From positions 284,256 through 348,255 of the forward strand of contig NZ_VAUV01000008.1 of assembly GCF_005780165.1 (NCBI RefSeq): DNA of 64,000 nucleotides. Direction: 5' to 3'. This DNA comes from Phragmitibacter flavus. Lineage in GTDB: Bacteria > Verrucomicrobiota > Verrucomicrobiia > Verrucomicrobiales > Verrucomicrobiaceae. The notes beneath the pieces were generated by a model. That model was not told the DNA's origin. It was given only the letters and a program-made list of their open reading frames with translations, and did not search any database. Positions within the stretch are counted from its first letter, which is position 1, and each line of letters opens with the position of its first letter. The position numbers and the translations under genes were made by a program. Below are positions 33,838 through 41,345 of this stretch, in pieces.

Positions 33838-35304
33838 TTAAAAATCGAGGAGGATCTCGGCTCGGCGGTTTTTTGAGCGACCGTCGGGGTTGTCGGTGCC
33901 GGCGGGGTTTACGGTGGGGAACAGAGGGTCAGCAGCACCGAAGCCCCCGGTTTCGACTTGGGCGAGGGGGCCCTGGAAGTCGAGGAGGGCTTGTTTGACG
34001 GCGGCGGCGCGTTTGTTGGAGAGGTTGAGATTGTAGCGGTCGCTGCCCATGGCGTCGGTGTAACCGCCGATTTTCAGTTTGCTGGCGGGGCTGGCTTTGA
34101 GAATGCCGGCGACGATTTCAAGCTGGCGTTTGGCGCGGGGATGAAGGATGTCGGAGTCGTATTCGAAATAAAGGGCGATGGATTCGCCGCCTTTGGGATT
34201 GCTGACGAGAGGGGTGTAAGGGACGCCGGCTTGAGGGGAGGATTTGGCGTTGTCCTCGAGGATTTTGGAAAGGTTGAGTCCGATGACGCGCCAGCCTTGT
34301 TGGGGAAGTTTTTCCATTTCGAGACCAAATTCGGTGCCTTCGCTGCTGAGTTTGGACTGCACCTTGGCGATGATCCAGCTGGTGGTGTCTGTGGCGACGG
34401 TGCTCATGAGAGGACGGTTGCGCTGGAGGCTGTATTGGCCGTCTTCAAACACGATGCAGAGGGCGGCGAGTTTGATGCTGGAGACGCGTTCTTCGTCGAT
34501 GTGTTTGCGGGCGGTTTCGTAATCGGGCTTAAGAAGCGCGGTGACGAAGTCGGAGGCAAAGGTGAGGGAGTCGGGCTCTTCCGCTACGCTGATGAGAGGC
34601 ATGGGGGCGGGTTTCATGCCTGGAGCGGGAGCAGAACCTGGTGTTGAGGTTGTGGGCGAAGCGGCGGGTGCGCTGGCGAGGGCGGGGGCGAGTTCTTTGG
34701 GAAGGGCGATGCCGGCGACTTTCCAGCCCATTTTGTCGTCCTTGATCACGTCGATCAGCAGACGGTGGGGAGAGGGGCTGTTGTCGCGATTAAGAAGGGG
34801 GATGGCGAGGCGCAGGGTGCTGCCGGTCTGGCCGATGATTTGAACTTGATCGGGTTTGGCGGGCAGGTAGCCGAGATCTTTGAGTTTGCGCAGGGTTTCG
34901 AGGACGGCGGGTTGCTGGGCAGGATCGCCAGCGGCAATGAGGGCGGCGGCTTCGGAGAGGTCGGGCGCACTCATGCTGCGCGCGAGTTGTTCTCCAAGAT
35001 CGGCAGGACGGGCGAAACCGAAGGCGGGTTTGGCGGGAGGAGCAGGAGCCGGAGCGGGTGAGGGAGGAGCGGCCGGTTTGGGATCGGTGGATTTTGGAGC
35101 GACAGGCGCGGTGGCGACAGGAGTGCTTGGAGCGGAGGCAACGGCTGATGCTGCAGCTTTTTCTTCGATGCGTTTTTTCGTGAAGATGAAGAACACGGCA
35201 ACGCTGGCAGCCAGGGCGGCGACGATGATGAGCAAGGGGGCAAGAGCGTTGCCGCGTGGGTTTTTGAGACCGGGGTGCTGACGAAGGGCGGGGAGCATAA
35301 GCAT
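33838..35304 (-). CDS. OmpA-domain protein with N-terminal membrane anchor
   Basis: A 488-residue protein. A single membrane segment (LLIIVAALAASVAVFFIF near 24-42) anchors it, followed by a Pro/Ala-rich linker to about 95, a central domain of about 250 residues with two repeats of a DUF-like pattern (LLIDVIKDDKMGWKVAGIALP and the later QQGWRVIGLNLSKIL), and a C-terminal OmpA-type peptidoglycan-binding domain with YFEYDSDILHPRAKRQLEIV and GYTDAMGSDRYNLNLSNKRA. It probably ties the membrane to the cell wall. It overlaps no neighbour; the HtrA-type protease lies upstream. Confidence 0.85.
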   Translation of the reverse strand: MLMLPALRQHPGLKNPRGNALAPLLIIVAALAASVAVFFIFTKKRIEEKAAASAVASAPSTPVATAPVAPKSTDPKPAAPPSPAPAPAPPAKPAFGFARPADLGEQLARSMSAPDLSEAAALIAAGDPAQQPAVLETLRKLKDLGYLPAKPDQVQIIGQTGSTLRLAIPLLNRDNSPSPHRLLIDVIKDDKMGWKVAGIALPKELAPALASAPAASPTTSTPGSAPAPGMKPAPMPLISVAEEPDSLTFASDFVTALLKPDYETARKHIDEERVSSIKLAALCIVFEDGQYSLQRNRPLMSTVATDTTSWIIAKVQSKLSSEGTEFGLEMEKLPQQGWRVIGLNLSKILEDNAKSSPQAGVPYTPLVSNPKGGESIALYFEYDSDILHPRAKRQLEIVAGILKASPASKLKIGGYTDAMGSDRYNLNLSNKRAAAVKQALLDFQGPLAQVETGGFGAADPLFPTVNPAGTDNPDGRSKNRRAEILLDF

Positions 35305-35384
35305 TTAATATTCCAGCACGATGGGCTATTGGTCTAGGGAAGCATGGGATGGCGTTGGCGTCAAAGATCAAGATGGGATCAGCC

Positions 35385-36530
35385 TCAATCCTGCGGGCGC
35401 GGCTGCATGGTGGCGGTGATGGTGCGGCGTTGTTGGTTGCGAAGGATGTCGAAGACGATGGAGCGACCGATGGGGGTGGCGCTGGCAACGATATACACTT
35501 CGTCAGGGTGTTCGAGGGGGTCGCCATTGAGGCCGATGATGACGTCGTCGGGGCGCAGCCCGGCGTTGGCGGCGGAGGATTGGGGGACGACTTCGTTGAT
35601 GGTGACGCCGATGCGACCGGGGCTGACCTCGATCACGACTTCGTCCATGGTGATGCCGAGGAAGCCGGTGGGGACGGTTTTTTCTTTGATGATGGTGTCG
35701 AAGGCAACGCGTGCTTCGTTGGCGGGGATGGCGAATCCGACGCCCTGCCAGGTGTTGACTTGTGAGTTGCCGCTGCGGATGGAGAAGTTGATGCCGACGA
35801 TTTCACCGTGGATGTCGACGAGCGGGCCGCCAGAGTTGCCGGGGTTGATGACGGTATCGGTTTGAAAAATGTTGCCGGTTTGGGCGCTGTTGCGGCGCGC
35901 GCTGATGATGCCCTGGGTGAAGGATCCGCTGAGACCGAAAGGGTTGCCGACAGCGAAGACAGTCTGACCGACTCTTACCTGATCGGAATTGGCGAATTTC
36001 AAAACGGGAAAGTTATGGTCGGCATCGACGATTTTGATGACGGCGATGTCGGCCTTTGGATTGGTGCCGATGAACTCGGCTTTGTAGCTTTTTTGGTCGT
36101 TGGTGGTGACGCGGATTTCGAGGGCGTTGGCGATAACGTGGTGATTGGTGAGAATGTGGCCTTCCTTGGTGATGATGACGCCGGAGCCGAGACTGGGGAC
36201 GACTTCGAGGCGGCTGAAGAGGCTGTTGAGTCGTTCCTTTTGGAGGTTTTGGGTGTCGATGCTGACGACACAAGGAAGGGTCCGCTGGGCGAGCGCGGAA
36301 ATTTCTTCATCAAGGCGGCTGAGGGCGGGAGTGGCGGTGCGGTTGGGTGGGGTCGGTAGCGATGGAGGGGTTGCTGGTGTCGATGTTGATGACGGCGCGG
36401 TGCTGTCGGGTTTTTTGTCGAGGAGGTCAAACAGGCCTTCGTTGGGCTGGCGGGTGCGCCATTGTTTGTAGAGCCAGCCAGCGAGGATGAAGAGAAGGAG
36501 CGCGAGGAAGATGCGGCGGACGTGGGACAT
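35385..36530 (-). CDS. HtrA/DegP-type serine protease
   Basis: Membrane-anchored periplasmic protease for damaged proteins. The 381 residues have an N-terminal anchor (RRIFLALLLFILAGWLY), a Pro/Thr-rich linker to about 70, a trypsin-like domain with the triad His131 (TNHHVI), Asp161 (KADIAVIKI) and Ser233 (NPGNSGGPLVD), and one C-terminal PDZ domain from about 290 (LGITMDEVVIE, NAGLRPDDVIIGLNG). A single PDZ makes it DegS-like in layout. The gap to recG is 21 bases on the same strand, so recG and this gene may be cotranscribed. Confidence 0.93.
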   Translation of the reverse strand: MSHVRRIFLALLLFILAGWLYKQWRTRQPNEGLFDLLDKKPDSTAPSSTSTPATPPSLPTPPNRTATPALSRLDEEISALAQRTLPCVVSIDTQNLQKERLNSLFSRLEVVPSLGSGVIITKEGHILTNHHVIANALEIRVTTNDQKSYKAEFIGTNPKADIAVIKIVDADHNFPVLKFANSDQVRVGQTVFAVGNPFGLSGSFTQGIISARRNSAQTGNIFQTDTVINPGNSGGPLVDIHGEIVGINFSIRSGNSQVNTWQGVGFAIPANEARVAFDTIIKEKTVPTGFLGITMDEVVIEVSPGRIGVTINEVVPQSSAANAGLRPDDVIIGLNGDPLEHPDEVYIVASATPIGRSIVFDILRNQQRRTITATMQPRPQD

Positions 36531-36551
36531 GGAGGGGACGGTTGAGTTTGC

Positions 36552-38747
36552 TTACTGTAAGGTGGTGCGAACGGGGAGGGAGTCCAGCACGAAAGGACGG
36601 AGCAATGCGTGGTCGGGCTGGGTGAGGTTGGGATCTTGGATGAGGGTCCGGGTGGCGAGCTGTCGGGCGAGGGTGAGGAGCCGGGTGTCGGCGAGGAGTT
36701 CGTGGAATCGGAGGGGTGCCTGACCGCTTTGCATGCTGCCAAGGAGGTCGCCAGGGCCGCGTCGGCGCAGGTCTTCTTCGGCGATTTGGAATCCGTCGGA
36801 GGTTTGCTCGAGTATGGTGAGTTTCTGGCGGGCTTCTTCGTCGTTTTTATCGATGAGCAGGATGCAATAGGAGGTGTGGGTGCCGCGTCCGATGCGACCG
36901 CGGAGCTGATGGAGTTGGGCGAGGCCGAAGCGGGCGGCGTCATGGATGATCATGACGGTGGCGTTGGGGACGTCGACGCCGACTTCGATGACGGTGGTGG
37001 TGACGAGGGCCTGGATTTCGTTGTCACGAAACTTGCGCATGACGGTGTCCTTGGTTTCGGAATCGATGCGGCCGTGGAGGAGTCCGACGTGGTGTTTTTT
37101 GAGGCGTTTGCTCCAGGTGGCGTGTCCGGTGATGGCGGCGCTGGCGTCGAGTTTTTCGGATTCTTCGATGAGCGGATGGACGATGTAAGCCTGGCGGCCC
37201 TCGTCGAGTTGGGTTTTGAGGAAGGCGGTGATGTCCTTGAGTTTGGTGGAGTCGCGGACGGCCGTGATGATTTTGCCACGTTCGCGCGGGCGTTCGTCGA
37301 TGGTGGAGACATCGAGGTCGCCGTAGAGCGTGAGGGTGAGCGTGCGCGGGATGGGGGTGGCGGTCATGACGAGCACATCGGGGATGGTGTCGCTTTGGGC
37401 GATGAGTCGGGCGCGCTGGGCGACGCCGAATTTGTGTTGTTCGTCGATGACGGCGAGGCTGAGTTGCGGAAGGCTGACGCGGTCGTAGAGAAGGGCGTGG
37501 GTGCCGATGAGAATGTGGGGAAGGTGTTCGGGGAGTTGGTCGTGGGTTTTTGGGGTGCACGTGGTGTCAGACGGGACAGACAGGATGTCTGTCTCACGCA
37601 CCGGCAGAATGCCCGTGTTACGTTTATCGGCGGTGCGGAGGGACACACGGAGGCCGAGGGGGGTGAGCCAGCGTTGGGCGTTTTGATAGTGCTGCTCGGC
37701 AAGGATCTGGGTGGGAGCCATGAGGGCGGCTTGATGACCGGATTCGACGGCGACGAGCATGGCGGCGAGGGCAACGACGGTTTTGCCGCTGCCGACATCG
37801 CCGTGAAGGAGTCGGTTCATGGGGATGGGATCAGCCATGTCCTGGCGGATCTCGTTGAGACTGCGGAGCTGGGCGGCGGTGAGGTCGAAGGGGAGGTTTT
37901 GAAGGAAAGATTGAAGGAGGTTGCCGGGAGGTTTTTGGGGATTGCCGCTATGGAGCCGGTGTTGATGACGATGATGAAGCAGGCGCAGTTGGAGGAGATA
38001 AAACTCTTCGAGGGCGAGGTAACGTCGGGCCTGGGTGAGAGTGTCGAGGTCGGGGGGATGATGGAGGGTTTGAATGGCTTTGGCACGGGTGTAGCCGGAG
38101 AATTCGCCGGTGGCCTTCGGCGTGGGCAGGAGGTTGGGGAGGGCGGAGGGGTCGAGGTCTTGGAGGAGATGCCAGAGGGCGGTGCGCAGGGGTTTTTGTT
38201 TGAGGTTGCCGCGCAGTCGGTAGATGGGGACGATGCGACCGGTGTGGATGCGGGGCGCGGTGGGATCGGTGTCTTCTTCGAGGAGGATTTCGTAGTCGGG
38301 GTGGTCGATGATGAGACGGCTCTTTATCTCTTTGATTTTGCCGTAGACGATGAGGTTCATGTCGACGGCAAGGGCGCGTTGCATGAAGGGCATGCCGAAC
38401 CAGCGGAGGGTCAATTGGTGCTGGCTGAAGCGGGCGCTTGCGGGAACCGTGGTGGCTTCGAACACGGCGCTGCGACCGAAGCGCAGGAGTCGGGTGCTGA
38501 GGATGCGCAGGTGATGGCAGACGGGGTTGGGGTCGGGATGAAAGCCGGTGAAGGTGAGCTGCCGGCGGTCTTCGTGCCGGGCGGGGAGAATGTGGAGGAG
38601 GTCGGCGGCGGTTTCGATGCCTTCGCGGATGAGAAGCGTGCGGGTGGGGGTGGGGATGACGAGGATTTCGCTGATGGGGGTTTGCAGATGGATGCTTGCG
38701 GCTTGTGGCATTGGCGGAATGGTGGCAGGATGTTGGGGTGATGTCAT
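36552..38747 (-). CDS. recG: ATP-dependent DNA helicase RecG
   Basis: Remodels stalled replication forks and branched DNA. The wedge domain lies in the first 250 residues; the helicase core has LHGDVGSGKTVVAL (Walker A), the DEQH box in LAVIDEQHKFGV, MTATPIPRTL and, near the end, QLRGRIGRG. About 731 residues, normal. The start at 38747 has GGAGAAG just upstream; the open frame continues 130 poly-Pro codons further, which are antisense to the next gene. An in-frame repeat-derived peptide (about residues 376-392) interrupts the loop between motifs Ia and II. Confidence 0.95.
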   Translation of the reverse strand: MTSPQHPATIPPMPQAASIHLQTPISEILVIPTPTRTLLIREGIETAADLLHILPARHEDRRQLTFTGFHPDPNPVCHHLRILSTRLLRFGRSAVFEATTVPASARFSQHQLTLRWFGMPFMQRALAVDMNLIVYGKIKEIKSRLIIDHPDYEILLEEDTDPTAPRIHTGRIVPIYRLRGNLKQKPLRTALWHLLQDLDPSALPNLLPTPKATGEFSGYTRAKAIQTLHHPPDLDTLTQARRYLALEEFYLLQLRLLHHRHQHRLHSGNPQKPPGNLLQSFLQNLPFDLTAAQLRSLNEIRQDMADPIPMNRLLHGDVGSGKTVVALAAMLVAVESGHQAALMAPTQILAEQHYQNAQRWLTPLGLRVSLRTADKRNTGILPVRETDILSVPSDTTCTPKTHDQLPEHLPHILIGTHALLYDRVSLPQLSLAVIDEQHKFGVAQRARLIAQSDTIPDVLVMTATPIPRTLTLTLYGDLDVSTIDERPRERGKIITAVRDSTKLKDITAFLKTQLDEGRQAYIVHPLIEESEKLDASAAITGHATWSKRLKKHHVGLLHGRIDSETKDTVMRKFRDNEIQALVTTTVIEVGVDVPNATVMIIHDAARFGLAQLHQLRGRIGRGTHTSYCILLIDKNDEEARQKLTILEQTSDGFQIAEEDLRRRGPGDLLGSMQSGQAPLRFHELLADTRLLTLARQLATRTLIQDPNLTQPDHALLRPFVLDSLPVRTTLQ
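37573..37620. repeat. Palindromic element inserted in frame within recG
   Basis: Contains a perfect 8-3-8 hairpin GACAGACA-GGA-TGTCTGTC (37575-37593) and a second imperfect one (CCGGCA-GAA-TGCCCG) beside it. In the recG frame it encodes NTGILPVRETDILSVPSD, a peptide with no equivalent in E. coli RecG at this point. Similar TGILPV/TDILSV peptides are, from memory, scattered in proteins of verrucomicrobial and planctomycete genomes. Confidence 0.75.
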
Positions 38748-39700
38748 CTGCTTCTCCATCGACGGGTCTGCTTTTGGACGAGGTTTATTTGAACCATGAT
38801 ACGGGTGCGGGGCATCCGGAACGGGCGGATCGTTTGCGGGCGGTGGCGAAGGGTTTGAAGGGGGCGGGGCTGGTGGAGAGGACGGCAAAATTGACGCAAA
38901 CCATGGCGGAGGAGGAGGCGATTTTGCGCTGTCATTCGCGCGAGTATCTGGAAATTGTGAAGCGGGATGGGGCGGCGGGGCGGTCGGATTTGAGGACGGG
39001 GGATACGGAGATTTCGGAGGCGTCGTTGGGGGTGGGGGCGCGGGCGGGGGGGGGGGGGGTGGGGGCGGTGGAGGAGGTGATGGCGGGGCAGTTGAGGAAT
39101 GCGTTTTGTGCGGTGCGTCCGCCGGGTCATCATGCACGGCCTGAGCAGGGAATGGGGTTTTGTTTGTTCAACAATGTGGCGATTGGGGCGCGGTTTGCGC
39201 AGGCGAAGATGGGGGCGGAGAAGGTTTTTATTGTGGATTGGGATGGGCATCACGGGAACGGGACGCAGGATGTATTTTATGAGGATGGGTCGGTGCTGTT
39301 TTTTAGTGTGCACCAGGCGCCGTGGTATCCTTACACGGGCTGGGCGGAGGAGATGGGCGAAGGGAAGGGCAAGGGATTGACGATGAATGCGCCTTTGCCG
39401 GGAGGATCGGGGATGAAACAGATCGGGGCGATTTTGCGGGATCAGGTGTTGCCGGTGGCGGCGAAGTTCAAACCGGATTTGGTGATGATCTCGGCGGGGT
39501 TTGATTCGCGAGTGGATGATCCGCTGGGTCGGTTTACGCTGACCGATGAAGATTTTGCGGAGTTGACGCGGGAGCTGATGGGGTTTGCGGATTCGTATTG
39601 TGACGGAAGGGTGGTGTCGGTGCTGGAGGGTGGGTATAATGTGGAGGGTTTGACGAGTGCGGTGGTGGCGCATGTGGGGGCTTTAACGGGCGACAAGTGA
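38741..39700 (+). CDS. Histone-deacetylase-family (acetoin utilisation type) hydrolase
   Basis: Zinc-dependent deacetylase of the arginase/HDAC fold; bacterial members act on acetylated proteins, polyamines or acetoin-related substrates, unknown here. In 319 residues the catalytic features are intact: RPPGHHA (His pair near 127-128), FNNVAIGARFA, VDWDGHHGNGTQD (zinc ligands Asp and His) and ISAGFDSRVDDPLG (second zinc Asp). A run of 14 G (39046-39059) encodes four glycines upstream of the active site. The ATG at 38741 overlaps the divergent recG start codon at 38747-38745. Confidence 0.92.
   Translation: MSSASPSTGLLLDEVYLNHDTGAGHPERADRLRAVAKGLKGAGLVERTAKLTQTMAEEEAILRCHSREYLEIVKRDGAAGRSDLRTGDTEISEASLGVGARAGGGGVGAVEEVMAGQLRNAFCAVRPPGHHARPEQGMGFCLFNNVAIGARFAQAKMGAEKVFIVDWDGHHGNGTQDVFYEDGSVLFFSVHQAPWYPYTGWAEEMGEGKGKGLTMNAPLPGGSGMKQIGAILRDQVLPVAAKFKPDLVMISAGFDSRVDDPLGRFTLTDEDFAELTRELMGFADSYCDGRVVSVLEGGYNVEGLTSAVVAHVGALTGDK
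39046..39059. repeat. 14-G homopolymer tract inside a coding region
   Basis: Fourteen consecutive G within the deacetylase-family gene, about 305 bases after its start. Gaining or losing one G shifts the reading frame and would truncate the protein before its zinc ligands, the layout of a phase-variable locus. Homopolymers of this length are also a common place for sequencing errors. Confidence 0.9.
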
Positions 39701-39705
39701 TTTTT

Positions 39706-40032
39706 ATGAAGCAGGTATTTACGGACAGGGATTACACACGGGTGGGCTTTTTGAAGTCGGTTTTGGAGGGGGCCGGGATTGCTTGTTACATCCAGAATGA
39801 GCATACGAATTCGATGATGGCACATTCGTTGTTGCCGATGTTTTATCCGAAGTTGTGCGTCTTGAATGATGAGGATGTTCCGGCTGCGTTGGAGTTGGTC
39901 AGGGGTTTTGTGGGGGACAGTCGGGTGGTGGCAGATGAGTGGCAGTGCGTGAAATGTGGGGAGTCGGTTCCGGGGGAGTTTGGGAGTTGCTGGAAATGCG
40001 AGACGCTGCGGGATGAGGAGGTCGCGGGATGA
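39706..40032 (+). CDS. DUF2007-like protein with C-terminal zinc ribbon
   Basis: A 108-residue protein. The N-terminal part (KQVFTDRDYTRVGFLKSVLEGAGIACYIQNEH) matches the DUF2007 fold, described as a putative signal-transducing ferredoxin-like domain; LCVLNDEDVPAALELVRGF is its second half. The tail has two Cys pairs (CVKCGES and CWKCE) as in a zinc ribbon. The ATG at 39706 is used. Its last bases overlap the bioA start (ATGA), so the two are translationally coupled, although no functional link is known. Confidence 0.8.
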   Translation: MKQVFTDRDYTRVGFLKSVLEGAGIACYIQNEHTNSMMAHSLLPMFYPKLCVLNDEDVPAALELVRGFVGDSRVVADEWQCVKCGESVPGEFGSCWKCETLRDEEVAG

Positions 40033-41279
40033 ATGTTGGGGATCGTTGTCGTCTGGATAAAGAGCATCTTTGGCATCCGTTCACGCCGATGCGGGAGTGG
40101 TGCGCGGAGGAGCATGAACCGCTGGCGCTGGTGCGAGGAGAGGGGTGCTGGTTGTGGGATCAGGAGGGGCGCAAGTATCTGGATGGGAATTCTTCAATCT
40201 GGACGAACATTCATGGGCATGGGCATCCTGTCATCAATGCGGCGATCAAGGAGCAGGTGGACCGGGTGGCGCACACGTCGTTTTTGGGGTTTACGCATGA
40301 ACCGGCGATGGCTTTGGGGCGGGAACTGGCGGAGCTGGCGGGTTTGCCGAGGGTGTTTTTTTCGGATGATGGGTCAACGGCGATCGAGTGTGCGGTGCGC
40401 ATGGCGTTGCAGTTCTGGCAGCAGAACGGCCGGCCGGAGAAATTGGGGATGGTGGGGTTTGATGCAGCATATCATGGCGACACGTTGGGGGCGGCGAGTT
40501 TGGGGGGGATTCCGTTGTTCAAGGGCGCAGCGAATCATTTTGGTTATGGGGTGCAGCGGGTGAAGGATTTGGAGGCGCTGAGAAGTTTGGGAGTGGATGT
40601 GGCGCGGGTGGCGGCGGTGATTGTGGAGCCGTTGATTCAAGGGTCGGCGGGGATGCGGTTGTGGCCGAAGGGGATGCTGAAAGAGCTGGAGACGTGGTGT
40701 CGGGAAAATGAGGTGTTTTTGATTTTGGATGAGGTGATGACGGGGTTTGGTCGAACCGGGACGATGTTTGCGTGTCAGCAGGAAGACGTGGTGCCGGATT
40801 TTTTGTGTCTGGCGAAGGGGCTGACCGGTGGGTATTTGCCCATGGCGGCGACGCTGACGACGGAGCGGGTGTTTGAGGGATTTTTAGGGGAGGGTCGGGC
40901 CTTTTATTATGGGCACAGTTACACCGCGAGTCAGTTGGGATGCGCGGCGTCGCTGGGGAGTCTGCGGGTGTTTCGCGAGGAGCGGGTGATGGAGGGCTTG
41001 GCGGCGAAGATGGAGGTGTTTGCGGGGCTGGTGGGAAGTTTGGGAGCGATGCCGCAGGTTTTGGAGGTGCGCCGATGTGGGATGATTGCGGGAATCGAGC
41101 TGCGGGATCAACCGCCGGGGACGGGGGCGCGGGTGTGTGTGGCGGCCAGGAAGTTTGGGTTGCTGACGAGGCCGGTGTTGAACACGCTGGTGTTGATGCC
41201 GCCGCTGTGTGTGACCCATGCAGAGATGGGTCAGATGGTGGAAGCGCTGAGGCTGGGGATTGAGGAGGTTTGTGGGTGA
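40029..41279 (+). CDS. bioA: Adenosylmethionine-8-amino-7-oxononanoate aminotransferase
   Basis: PLP enzyme of biotin synthesis that uses S-adenosylmethionine as amino donor to make 7,8-diaminononanoate. The 416 residues start with the BioA-specific DKEHLWHPFTPM (10-21). DGNSSIWTNIHGHGHP, FSDDGSTAIECAVRMALQ and YHGDTLGAASLGG follow; Asp234 (LILDEVMTGFGRTG) holds the PLP nitrogen and Lys263 (LCLAKGLTGGYLP) forms the Schiff base. No other bio genes are in the window. Its start overlaps the preceding gene by 4 bases. Confidence 0.96.
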   Translation: MNVGDRCRLDKEHLWHPFTPMREWCAEEHEPLALVRGEGCWLWDQEGRKYLDGNSSIWTNIHGHGHPVINAAIKEQVDRVAHTSFLGFTHEPAMALGRELAELAGLPRVFFSDDGSTAIECAVRMALQFWQQNGRPEKLGMVGFDAAYHGDTLGAASLGGIPLFKGAANHFGYGVQRVKDLEALRSLGVDVARVAAVIVEPLIQGSAGMRLWPKGMLKELETWCRENEVFLILDEVMTGFGRTGTMFACQQEDVVPDFLCLAKGLTGGYLPMAATLTTERVFEGFLGEGRAFYYGHSYTASQLGCAASLGSLRVFREERVMEGLAAKMEVFAGLVGSLGAMPQVLEVRRCGMIAGIELRDQPPGTGARVCVAARKFGLLTRPVLNTLVLMPPLCVTHAEMGQMVEALRLGIEEVCG

Positions 41280-41280
41280 G

Positions 41281-41345
41281 AAAGTAGAAGGCCCGTCCCG
41301 GGACTTGGATTTGGATGAAAGGCTCGGGACGAGCCTTCTACTTTT
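41281..41345. repeat. Palindromic intergenic repeat, copy 3
   Basis: AAAGTAGAAGGCCCGTCCCGG arm and CTCGGGACGAGCCTTCTACTTT arm, spanning the 58-base gap between the convergent bioA and redoxin/cytochrome genes and just entering the latter's 3' end, so it supplies that gene's stop codon region. Same family as 21826, 33771 and 43388. Confidence 0.88.

Noticed and set aside
36609..38741. 710-residue open frame antisense to recG
   Set aside because: recG on the other strand has all helicase motifs; this frame is Glu/Gly/Val-rich, as expected from the complement of a GC-rich gene, and has no family features.
38748..39137. N-terminal extension of recG rich in proline
   Set aside because: It is antisense to the deacetylase gene, including its G tract; a ribosome-binding site precedes the ATG at 38747.
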